Positions 10,823 through 22,250 of a DNA stretch of 64,000 bases are shown one piece after another. Both the position numbers and the translations under genes were made by a program. Positions within the stretch are counted from its first letter, which is position 1. Every line of letters begins with the position of its first letter. The notes beneath the pieces are model-generated. The model was not told the DNA's origin, did no database searches, and worked only from the letters and a program-made list of their open reading frames with translations. This DNA comes from Collybia mongolica (lineage: Eukaryota; Basidiomycota; Agaricomycetes; Agaricales; Clitocybaceae), in contig JAAXNY010000013.1 of NCBI GenBank assembly GCA_013420905.1, positions 744,001 through 808,000 on the forward strand, in the 5' to 3' direction.

Positions 10823-13039
10823 TCACTGAGTCACTTTCAAACATAGGGCCAATATTAGTACAGTGGGTATGCAGACTACGGGCCACATGATCTTGACAAC
10901 CGATGACGGGTCGTATTGCTGCGAATATTTAGTGAAATACTCGGATGCAGCAAGGGTCTTCTCTGCAGTGGCCATAGACTCCAAGAACGGGGATCGGTCA
11001 CGAGCACGCCACGATATCAATGCTGAATCATGAACCGATGTTGCTGCCTTTGCCATATCAACTGAAGTTGTCGATTTACCCACGTTTATCGAGGGATTTG
11101 CTACCAGTGTTGCTGCTGGGTCTATTAAAGGACCCCAACCACTCGTCAGCGAGTACGACCTCACGCCGGTGGAGCTGTCCGTAGGGAATGCTAGTTCTGC
11201 ATGGGGAGACTCTGCATTGTCTGTTGCTGCGGTGGAGGATGATGAAATCTTCGAGGGTGGGGCATCATAACTTGAATGGGCTTCGACGTTCGAAATAAGA
11301 TTGCCGGCTTCTCCAAAGACCCTAGACTCAGTCGGTGCAAGCTTCGGCTGTACGACATCCTCATCCTGACGTTCTAAGCGTGCGCTCGCTGGTTGTATCA
11401 TGTCCGATACCATAGGGGTCCGCTTCGATCTTTCGATTCTCCAAGCATTGACGGGATCCTGAACATGCCAGCGCATCAACGGCTTTGGCTGATATTTAGG
11501 TGCGTCTACATGGTACCACGCCGGGATTATAGAGCCCTGGTGCGGCGCTAGCGAATAGGGATCGGAAGGGAGGCGGTACCCGTTCTCTTTCTCGAATTCG
11601 TCGTCATATTGTATCCACTTTTTCGATGCACTGAGTGAATCTGACATTGTAACTCCATCTCGGAGGAAAGAGTGGTAGACAGCATAATTGAGTTCAATCT
11701 GGGCCCGGCTCTACTCTGAGGGTGAGACTAACATATAGATAGGCATGCTAAGCATTTGACATACCAACATCGCTAGCAGTTCGTATGTCGCGAGGTCTTC
11801 AAAACCGTTGGCATGCTTGGTCGTCTTGTCGTCGAGATATAGAGCCATAATAAGGTCTGGTAGGACGTTGTATCGCAACGGATTTGCAAGGTCGCGAATT
11901 CCGATTTCGGAGTCCATAAACCTGCCCATTCAGATTATTAGATTTGGGACTCACACAATTTTACATTAATTGTACTCACCACCCGACGAAGGGAGTCGCT
12001 GTATATTGTACCCCACCGATATCAAAACCAAGTCTGCTCAATGCTGGGAACGCGACCCATTTCAAGTCCAGTTTCTGGAATATGGCTTCGTATCTCGGGT
12101 GGTGAATTTTGACCAGCCTGCGAAGATTCGCGGGAAGCTCAACAAATGCTGGTTCATCATCCTCTACCATCACAACAACTGGTAGGACATCCCAACGACT
12201 TCTTGGCTGGGGAGGCACCCAACCAAGCTCAATGATGTCTTTCGTCAATTGAATATTCTTGGGATCACCAAGAATAGTACCGTCCTCAGCTTCGTACTAA
12301 ACCAAATCAGTGTGTAGTGTCAGTGAATTTCTAAAGCACTTACAGCAGCAAATGACAATATTTGGTCATTCCATATCATGGGACCTCGGTTGTTGGCTGT
12401 TCGTGGGGGAAAAACAAACACTGTAATATCATTAGTTTCTGACACTCCGATGTATAGATATGAGGAACCTGTTGGGATGATGTCGCCACCATTGTACGCC
12501 TCAGTGAGTCCCTTTACAAGCACCACAGCCATTTCATTACTGCGCTTCACTGATCTAAGGTCACACAGTCTGCAAAGACAGTCAGAGCGTTTATGATCGC
12601 TAAAATGACGCGCTCACCTCAAATCCTCGCAATGAGAGCGCATTACACACTTCCTGGCATTTCTCCAAGCCCGCCGAATTCCAAATTCCAGTTCCTGCGG
12701 AGTTTGTGTCCAGGTCCCGCCAACTATCCCAGTTTCTTGTGTCTCGCGTATCACGCCTTCAACAGAACCACTCTGGATTTCAAGTCGCACGGATTTCAGC
12801 CGATCTTGGAAATCGACTTCACTGGGGAAGAAATTATCCTGGTGAAGTTCTCTTAGGAAATCTTCTGCTTCTTGTTCCACCACATCGACGGCTCGGTTCT
12901 CTCCTACACGACGTTCATTGGTGTACATAACTTGTCCCACCGCACAAAACTCCTCGGTGCATCTCGTCGACTCCGGCGTACCATGGCGCTCCTTGATAAG
13001 CTTGTAGTTGGGCACTGGCTCTGTGAGTTCGTGGTCCAT
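10823..13039 (-). CDS. NOS copy 2: oxygenase-only, truncated C-terminus
   Basis: Model complement(join(10823..11710, 11765..11921, 11980..12296, 12344..12420, 12469..12569, 12618..13039)), 653 residues; the first five exons match the other copies in length. The heme cysteine (AWRNARKC, Cys131), zinc-site pair Cys27/Cys32 (STRCTEEFC) and substrate glutamate (DSEIGIR) are present. The pterin-site Trp is Ser411 (DPYSLAPHQG), the second Pro of the PP pair is His, and the following WH is WY. A linker with one SLTSGWGPL motif leads into the start of the C-terminal domain seen in copies 1 and 3, but after IPT the frame departs from it and stops within about 13 codons. Either a truncated but expressed oxygenase or a gene in early decay; the oxygenase part has no stop. 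Confidence 0.75.
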
Positions 13040-14061
13040 GGGCGTTCAGCGGTAAGGAGGAAGATGTCTTGTGTATCCAATGCAGGTCCTGTTTCCCGTT
13101 TTCCGACGGGCTAGAGTCCTTACAAGATCGTTGATGGAGGATGAAGCTTGAAGAGCGGCGGAGATACTGCGCTCACACGAGGCCAAGAGGTTCCATATTT
13201 TAGTGCTCACGACGTTACGGCAACAGGGTAGTTGGACCGGGCGACCGGAGAGTCGAAATCAAACAAATTCGTACTTCCCTTGTCACTGAAATGCGATGCA
13301 GTAATTGGCGCTACAGCCCTACCAGCCGAGTTTCCCATCGCGATGTAGAAGTCGAGAATAGTCGAATAAGACAGGGATGTCCCACAAATCAAACATGTTC
13401 GGCAAGATAGAGACCAAACCCGAGCCGCTCACTCGGACTGAATCACACGTGCATCTCCTTGTAGGTGGCATCCGGGCTTGCAATGACCACACCGTGAAGA
13501 GTAGTAGAATCTTCCAACACATAATATTGCTGTTCTGGTATAGCGATGAACGCTTTGTAACACACTTGAAAGGGAAGTGTGAATGAATGGATAGTTGACG
13601 GGAATGAAATGGACTCCACTCACCTGCTCCCCAAAAGCCCCATAGTACTCCACCAACCCCCATCGATCGCGAAGCACTTCTTGAATAAATGTATAGCCGC
13701 TTCTCATAAGCCACTTACATGATAATGTTGACAGAACAGGGTGGCGAACAAAGAATTCGACATTACTCACCCAAAATATTTAAACATGTGACTTGCAATG
13801 TGACGCGACCGACGTGCCGTGAGGTGCGACTTATCCCAAACTCCAGCCCAATATAGCATGATGATGATGAAGATGATAGAATTGTTGGTTGGATACCGTA
13901 GTAAGTACATGAAGAGAAAGTATCGGGCCCATAACAACCATATAATGACTAGCTAACAATGAGATAGCTTTTTTTTTTCGGAGTCCTGGCGAACAGCTAT
14001 AGCGGGGGTGGTTGATAAGGCCATTTCCGACCTCACCATTCGACCCATGTAAGAGGAGAGA
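13040..14061. other. spacer between NOS copies 2 and 3, with a possible relic ORF
   Basis: Contains a minus-strand open stretch about 13429-13770 (segment LMRSGYTFIQEVLRDRWGLVEYY, split here as LMRSGYTFIQ and EVLRDRWGLVEYY) that resembles a broken stretch in the spacer of copies 1 and 2. A short poly-T lies at about 13971. No domain recognised. Confidence 0.35.
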
Positions 14062-16914
14062 TCAGTCGTCGCCATCGGAGTCTTCAACCACGGCGCGGGG
14101 GTCAAACTCCTCATCGTCGCCATGGCCCAATTTCACGAAGCCGTTGAGAGAGCCCACAATTTGTGATGCTCCACGATGAATAGCTTGCCATTTGCTCTCG
14201 GGCAAAAGAAGGGCAGCCTTCATGTACGAGGTAGCTTCCCGGCCATAGAAGTCGTCGGAGAAAGCGATGGTTTGAGAGAGGTCCTTGTCGAAGTATCCTT
14301 GGTTCCAGACGAAGTAAGCCCTCTCAAGCTGGAGCGAAGGAAGATATATTAGATATAGCAGGAGAGTATATTAGCGTGAAAGCCTACCGATGCAAGAGTC
14401 AAAGCCAGCGCTGCGTAGGGAGTCTTCGATGGGAACCAGTCCTGGTTAACAGACGTGATGGACTTGAGGTGAGCATTGCCGAATGTCTCGAGGACCAGAG
14501 GATCCTCGTATTTTCCGCTCTTGCGCTGCACAAATGTCAGATAGGGCGAGGTGTGGCTCGAATATGAATACGTACAGTTTCCGAATATTCACGCCAGAAG
14601 AAGATGGGGTTGGAAGCATGAATGATGCTGGCTACGTAGGTCGCGATATCTTCCTGAGTAGGGTATTCGTCCTTGTTTACGAACAAGGCCTCGACGGCCT
14701 TGCTGGAGGCAGTGCGGAAGCCAGAGTGCCAAGCATTCAGATTGGCCATCGACTGTGCATATGATCAATAAAAATAACAGGCAACGAAAAGAAGACGGTA
14801 CCAATTCATAGATTGTATGCTTAGGAGCGATTTCCGACTTGAAGGCATCGAACAAGTTTGGATACACATGCTTGAAAACCGTGGAAATGAGGGAGACCGG
14901 GTCTTCGATGGCGAACGGGTTGGGACCACGAAGGGTACCTGCATAGGCGCGCAGGGTAGGAATGTAGACTGTGGACCACGCCATTCTGATGTCCGCTGGC
15001 AGTTCAGCGTGCCTGTCAGGCTCGCCCCTGACAGAGAAGTTGGCCGAACTCCTGCGGCTGAGTTCCTTTCGAATGACTGATCCCGACCGAGTACTGCCAA
15101 ACCGACGTCCCCGTTCGGATGTCACGCTTGGGGATCGAGGATGGTTTGCGCTCACGCTAGCCAAATTCTCCCAGCTGCTCGATAACGAGTTCGACTTCGT
15201 CTCCGACTTAGGTTGGGGCACAGGTTGCGGGACGGTTTTGGGTTTGGGCGGGATGGGCCTTGGAACGATCGCAGCATGCCATGCGTCCTTTTCCCTCTTC
15301 CAAGCTTTCGCGGGATCCTGGACGTGTCGAGCAATCATTGGTTTGGGTTGGTAGTTGGGTGCTCCTCCACGATGCCAGAGTGGGATTATAGATCCTTGAG
15401 GTGGTGCTACCCAGTAAGGATCAGCAGGGAGACGGTAGCCATTCTTTTTCTCGAATTCATCGTCGTATTTTGTCCACTTCAGCGAAGCAGTGAGTGAGTC
15501 GGACATGGAGATTCTGTCACGGAGGAAAGATGCGTGGACAGCGTAGTTGAGTTCTATTTGAGCCCGATTCTATCCCAAAGATCAGGTGCATGCACCACCG
15601 CAGAAAACATGCAACATACCAGCATAGCCAACTGTTGGTACTCGGGAAGATCCTCAAAGGCATCGACTTCTGCGAGTGCTCCTTCATCAAGGCGCAACTC
15701 CTTGACGACGTCCGGCAAGACGTTGTAGCGGAAGGAATCTGCCAAGTTACGAACCCCAATTTCGGCATCCATAAACCTAGCCATCCATAAGTTTAATTAA
15801 CTTCAGATAACACGGTCAAGAGTACTCACCATCCAATGAAAGGAGTGGCTGTGTATTGGACGCCTCCAATATCGAAACCGAGCCGGCTCAACGCTGGGAA
15901 AGCAACCCATTTCAAGTCCAACTTCCAAAACGCAGCTTCGTATTTCGGGTGACGAATTTTGACGAGTCTGCGGAGGTTGGCAGGAATTTCAATGAGGACC
16001 GGTTTGTCACCCTCAGCCATCACAACAAGCGGTAGGACATCGAAGCGGGTTCTCGCAGCGGGGACAGGAGGGACCCATCCGAATTCGATTAAATCTTTCG
16101 TTAGTTGGATGTTTTTGGGATCACCCTTGATGGTCCCATCTTCATTTTCATACTAAGCAAAGTGCTATTTCAGTACGCCGCCGCAGAGGGTATTGGGATA
16201 AACCTTACTGCAGCGAATGTCAAAATCTGGTCATTCCAAATCATAGGCCCTCGGCTGTTGGCCGATCGGGGCGGGAAAACAAATACTAAATGAATAAAGA
16301 TCAATATTTATGATCGGCAAAGCCTTGAGGAAGGGGTACCTGTAGGTATGATGTTGCCACTGTTGTACGCAACATTTACTGCCTTGAGAAGCTCCACGGC
16401 CATCAGTTCGCTGCTCTTGATACCTCGAAGATCACAAAGGCTGAAAAAACATTGAGACATATTCGCAAAAGCGATCGAAAACGGTCACTCACCGTAAGTC
16501 CTCACAGTGCGAGCGCATTATGCATTTCCTGGCGTTCCTCCAGGCCCGCTGGAGACCGTACTCCAATTCCTGAGGAGTCTGCATCCAAACCCCACCGACG
16601 GTACCAGTCTTTCCCGTCTCGCGGATCACGCCTTCAGCAGACGTGCTCCGGATTTCGTAGAGGGCACGCCTGAGGCGGTCCTGGAAAGCTTCTTCACTAG
16701 CAAAAAACTTTTCTTTGTGAAGTTGCCTCAAGAAATCCTCTGCTTCCTTTTCTACGACCTCGATAGCCCTGTTCTCCCCGACGCGAGGTTCGTCGGTGTG
16801 GATAACTCGACCTGCCTGGCAGAAATCCCGAGTGCAACCCGTTGAGGCGAGGTTGCCATGATTCTCCTTGATGATGTTGTAATTAGATGCTATCGCAGGG
16901 CACTTATGAGCCAT
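14062..16914 (-). CDS. NOS copy 3: oxygenase fused to a helical domain resembling DUF6532, no reductase
   Basis: Model complement(join(14062..14328, 14388..14525, 14576..14752, 14802..15569, 15620..15776, 15830..16152, 16209..16285, 16340..16440, 16493..16914)), 809 residues. The oxygenase domain keeps all key residues: zinc pair Cys27/Cys32 (STGCTRDFC), heme Cys131 (AWRNARKC), Glu in DAEIGVR and pterin Trp413 (DPYWVAPPQG). A basic, Ser/Pro-rich linker with SLSSSWENL follows. The last about 270 residues, in four exons, form a helical domain (IPTLRAYAGTLRGPNPF, EDIATYVASIIHASNP, PYAALALTLASLERAYFVW) and an acidic tail. This domain resembles the fungal DUF6532 family in layout, a tentative call. 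Flavodoxin and reductase are absent, so NO synthesis would need electrons from another protein. Confidence 0.85.
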
Positions 16915-18666
16915 GATGTTTCAAATCGGAAGGGGTGAGTATGAACCAGATCTGGTAGCGACACAACTTTTTCCTTTATACTCGCACAAGTCGATTCCAC
17001 GTCCATATTCGCGATAATTACGGCAGCAGAGTAAAAAAAACCCGGGATCGAGGAGAGACCAGAGTACAATTGATACATCCAGCGATGCGTGTCACCAGAG
17101 ACACGCGCTGAGAACTAAACGTTTATGTGAGTAACGTATTAGCCAGCCCAAATTATCCACAGCAACAAGGAATCAATAGGAGTGGGGTAAATCGCAGGGG
17201 CTGCGACGTTCTGCGGGAATATGCCATGATCAACTCTGAATCAAAAGAATAAGTCATTGGGGTGGAGTATCGGCAGCCTATTACGAGTATTCGTCACCCA
17301 CGGTCTGTCCTATAGGTGTTTTGAAACGGGCGATGTCACGATGCTAGCTTTCTGGTACCGAGTTCGAAGGATGAGAACCATGCACTACATCAAACTGGGT
17401 CCAGAGAAGAATATTCGGGTAACCTTAATAATCTGTTAGGCACTTATCGTGATCGCATCATTTCTTAGTTTACCTCCACTTTCCGATATTACCGGTTTCA
17501 CCAATTTTCATTCCAAGTGAGGTCAGAAAATAGCAGTTGGCTCGAACTGTATGTTTTCCCGGTGTTGTATGCTCAAAGTCATCCATCCCTAGTAAATTAA
17601 CCTATCATTCTCATTTCCCGTTTGCGTGGAGCCGCGGCTAACCGGGGGTTGGGGACAAAGTAAGTGTCAACTCATTTCACAGTAGACGCAAGTCTTGACT
17701 TTGCAATCAGCGCTTACCTGGGGTCGCATTTTGGTCCCGTGCACCATACTGTACCTATTCCATTCTCATAGACGCGTCGCTATTTGCAAAGCTACATCCG
17801 GTGGGCCAATAAATGTTACTTCATCTCAAATCGTACACGGTACATTCATTCAATGCTGACATAATTTCCAATTATGGGGTCCCTTGAACGCTTTGGAAGG
17901 ATCATATTTGTTTGCTGCTTGGCAGTCTCTCAAGTATAGATCTTGCTCGTCACAAAACCGGGTGTTGCTCCTTGGGGTACCCGAGTGCACAGTTTAGGAT
18001 GTTACCAACTGATGTAACTTTCCCTGGTCTCCTCCGGATTTTCGTTTAGTTCGTGACGATGTCAGATGGATTCAAACCTGAGAAGGAGGGCAAAAAGTGA
18101 AGCCGAAATATTGAAACCACTAGTTTCCCACTACCCTGCAGATTCACCGCAACTTAATAACAAGTATTTACTAACATAACTTACTCGTGGTTTCTCACAC
18201 TCCCTATGTGCCGCCGATTGTCCGCGGTGCCGCATGTAGCACATTGAATACAACAGGCATTATAGACTACTTGGTAGGAGGCTCGACCGGACACAACCTC
18301 GATCGTGTCAAGGGGCCTTAATCGAATTCCAGTCCTTTTTGGGTACCAACTACGCATTCTTGTACACAACAGTGTGACGGTTCATTATAAATAGCCTACT
18401 TACGTCGAAGGACATCCCCGGTTAAGAACCCCGAAGCGTAGTGTTTCTCAAATCTCAACAGAACAGAGGAGATTCCATTCCCATGATTTTTCTTAGAATA
18501 GAGTATATTCCTAGCGATCATTCTACTCATGCAGAGGTCGGATGCAGTAACTCGTCAATAAACCTTATAACTTTATAACTTTATAATGGCAGCTCGTAAC
18601 TCATGACAAATTTAAACGACAGTACAATGATAGACCTCTATGCCCAACACACTAGATATTCAAACA
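16915..18666. other. spacer between NOS copies 3 and 4, no gene seen
   Basis: About 1.75 kb, AT-rich near 18480-18600 with repeated short TTATAACT runs at 18565-18585. No convincing gene, RNA or element. Confidence 0.4.
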
Positions 18667-21600
18667 CTAAAATACTTCCTCTACGTATCTTGTACCAAGT
18701 ATCCTTTTTGCTCTCCCTCCCACTACACTTTCCAATGCACTGGCAATTTCTTTGGCAGCTACTGGGCCTGTGCAAACAAATGCCATTCCCGACTCATCGA
18801 CCAGCTTTTTGCTCAGCTCTGTCGCAACGGACTCCATCTTCATTTTATCCTGGACCCGAACCTTCTCCGCGTTGCTCGGCACCATGAAGAACATGTTGAC
18901 GATATTCAGCGATGCTGCCTCCACAAGGATGTCAGTGGCCAGTGCCACATCGCTTCTCTGAAGCCCAACGAATAAGGAAATACCCTTCTCTCGAGGTGGC
19001 AACGGCTCTCCTGCGGCAACAGCATCACGTACAATCGCGATACGCTCCTGTAACAAGGAACGAACTGGGCCAAACCCTGCCCCAGTGGTGATAGCCACGA
19101 GAGGCACGATTTTCTCAGCATCATATTTCAAACGCCGCGCCGCGATAGAATCAACGAATTGAAATTTTAATCTCGCTAGACCGGGGTTGGTATCCATATC
19201 TCTCAGAAAGACGTCGCTAAACCGCCCACGTTTATACACTTTAACAATGATGTCGACCTCGTTATTGACACTTTTTGGGTTTCTCTCGGAGAGGAATCGA
19301 AGAGACGAAGCGACGGAGTAAGTGCGGGGGCGGAGGAGGGGCATGTCGAAGCAGATCTCTTGTACAAGATCTATATCTGTGGGAAATCGGTCAAGGGTCT
19401 CCAGAGCGTCAAGCACGGATAGTTTGTTCAGCTCTTCTCTTGTGTGTGGAATACCGGTTATTTTCTCTAACCACAGGAGGTCGAGAAACGGAAGTTCTAA
19501 GTCGACAAACTCCTGGAGGTAAATTGAAAGTGTAGGACTTTCAGTGGCGCTTATCTGTATGGGGCAGGAAGCGTGAGCGCCGAGCGCTCGTATAGCACGG
19601 TCCACCTTCGCCTGTGAGTTCAGAGGAAGGAGCTGAATACAGCTTAACGATTCATAAGATGCCGTGCCTATATCAATCGTCGCGCGTAGTGATCCTTGGC
19701 CCACCTCATGGACGCGAGGACTCATTGTGATTAACCTCCCATCAAGAAAGTTGTTCCGGAGCTCCTGAGCGTGTCTGAGATATTTCTCTGGGACAACGAC
19801 CCTGGAAACATCGCCAGACATTTCACTGGCTACCACGGGCTGAGAGGTTAGAATCGACGGTCTGATGGAATCGGAAGTGCCGACATCCAGAATTTTGGAC
19901 TCCACTTGAGCCCACCACTCAGTAAGGGCTGACCATGGCGGGGACTGAAGCGCAGTATCTCCTGCAAAGGGGGGGTCTACCAAAGGCCGGCCACCGATGT
20001 CCTTCAACAGGCTGTCGATCTTTCTGGCGCCATGATTAAATGAAGTTGTATATCGACTGTCGCCGTTGCCAAAGATGCTATACTCGAAGCCCTTGGTATT
20101 CTCTAACTGGCCTTTATTTGAAAATTCTTCGCACAAGTCGGCAAAGTCGGTGCCATTGGCGGGAATTTCTCCGGTTCCCGTAGTACTGATCACCAGCAGA
20201 AACACTTTATCAGATGCCAACTCCGACGCCTCCAAGTCATCGAGAGGTTTGATATGAGGTGCCAGAGATATATTCGGATTTTTCTTGGTGAGAGCTTTCA
20301 CTTTGTCATGTAGCTTCGTCGCTAGCTTCTCAGCAATTGTTCCCGCACTGCAGTAGTGGATCGCGATAGCCAAGGCAGCGGCTTTCTCAAGGCTCCGCCG
20401 TCCTTCTGGAGCATTTGGTGCTGATTCCATTATCGAGGCTGGAATATCCATTATATCGAGGCTTAATTGATCGTGCTGGCCGTCGTCCTTCATCAAAACT
20501 GACATGTCATTTAAGGACATCTGGGGGCTGAGGGTGGCCTCACTGGAACTGGCGCTGCTGGAACTTGGTGCCGGAAACGATCCGATCGCAGCCGCACTGA
20601 ACAACTTTGCAGGAACCACAGGCCAACTAGATTTCTCCCTCTCCCAGGCCTTCGAAGGGTCCTGTACGTGTCGGCAAATGATAGGCTTTGGCTGGTAGTT
20701 AGGAGCTCCACCTCTGTGCCATATAGGAATTATGGAACCTTGTGGAGGGGCCAGCCAGTATGGATCTGATGGTAAGCGGTATCCATTCTTTTTCTGGAAT
20801 TCGTCATCGTATCGACTCCACTTCATGGAAGCTGTGAGCGAATCAGACATTGTGACCTTCTCTCGTAGGAAGGAATGGTGAACGGCGTAATTAAGCTCTG
20901 TCTGAGCTCGAGACTATGCACAAAATCTTTAGTTATGATCGGACAAGATGAGAGAGTAACGTACCAGCATCGCCAGTTGTTGATACTCAGGAAGCTCTTC
21001 GAAACTGTCAACATCGTCAAGTGCTTCTTCGTCTAGACGTAGGGCCTGAACGATATCGGGCAAAACGTTGTACCGGAACGTATCGCCGAGATTACGAACG
21101 CCAATCTCGGCGTCCATGAACCTATTAAATTAAGACGGTAAGACGCAGTCCAAGGATTACAACGTGTATACCTACCATCCTATGAAAGGCGTTGCTGTGT
21201 ACTGAACGCCACCGATATCGAACCCAAGTCTACTCAAGGCTGGAAAGGCTACCCATTTCAAATCGAGTTCCTCGAATGCATCATAGTACTTTGGGTGGCG
21301 GATTTCAACAAGAGCGCGCAAGTGGGATGGCAGCTCGGTGATGACTGGAAGGTCCCCTTCTGCCATAGTGACGAGAGGTAGGATATCCCAGCGACCCCTC
21401 GGCTGAGGGGTCTGCCATCCAAGCTCGATAATCGCCTTCGTTAATTGAACGTTTTTGGGATCACCGATAATTGATCCGTCGGATGTTTCGTACTGCGGCA
21501 CGGAATCAATTGTCCGCAACGCCCCAGTCTAAAGATAGCTCACCCCAGCGAACATTAGTATCTGGTCGTTCCAGATCATGGGGCCTCTGTTATTGGCTGT

Positions 21601-22250
21601 TCGAGGTGGAAAAACGAAGACTATATACATAGTCAGATGCGCAGCGCCGTGTTATCAAAGTAGTAAATACCCGTTGGCAGTATGTTTCCATCATTGAATG
21701 CTTCCGAAATAGCCTGAACTAAGGCTACTGCCATCTTGGCGCTGGAGGCAACAGAACGCAGGTCACAGAGCCTAAAAACAATCACTAATTTAACGTAGGA
21801 GCCTATACAGGTGACACGAAATACCCACTTCAATTCCTCACAATGTGAGCGCATAATACACTTTCTGGCATTTCGCCACGCGTGCCGCAGACCGAATTCC
21901 AGTTCCTTCGATGTCTGCGTCCAAACGCCACCTACTTTACCGCGTTCCTGGCTCTCACGAATGATACCTTCCGCGGAACTAGCTCGTATTTCATATAGTG
22001 CGAACTGGAGGCGCATTTGGAATGCATCGTCATCTATAAAGAAACCCTCCCGATGAAGATCTTTCAAATAATCCTCGGCCTCTTTCTCGACAACAGCAAG
22101 GGATCGGTTCTCCCCGACACGAGGTTCATCTGTGTGGATCACTCTACCCGACTGGCAGAAGTCTCGCGTACACCCTGTCGATACCAGGGTCGAATGAGTC
22201 TGTTTGATGAGTTCGAACTCGGGGATAGAAACTGGGCATTTGCTAGGCAT
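18667..22250 (-). CDS. NOS copy 4: full-length nitric oxide synthase (oxygenase plus reductase)
   Basis: Model complement(join(18667..20913, 20965..21121, 21176..21492, 21544..21620, 21671..21771, 21829..22250)), 1106 residues. Oxygenase (1 to about 430): zinc pair Cys27/Cys32, heme Cys131 in AWRNARKC, YETSDGSIIGDP, GGVQYTATPFIGW, DAEIGVR, and pterin Trp411 in DPYWLAPPQGSIIPIWH. After a Ser-rich linker without an obvious calmodulin site comes a flavodoxin-like domain from about 535 (IHYCSAGT, STTGTGEIP, FGNGDSRY), an FAD domain (RPRTYSVASS) and an NADP domain (TTGAGFGPVRSLLQER, ending RYVEEVF). It should oxidise L-arginine to NO and citrulline with NADPH. Some flavin-loop residues depart from consensus (YCSAG instead of YGSQTG). 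The whole reductase lies in one 2.2-kb exon. Confidence 0.9.

Noticed and set aside
18667..20350. Separate cytochrome P450 reductase gene
   Set aside because: The flavodoxin/FAD/NADP region is in the same uninterrupted exon as the end of the oxygenase domain, so it is one NOS protein.
6129..22250. Secondary-metabolite gene cluster
   Set aside because: No other biosynthetic, transport or regulator genes adjoin the NOS array; it consists of copies of one gene.
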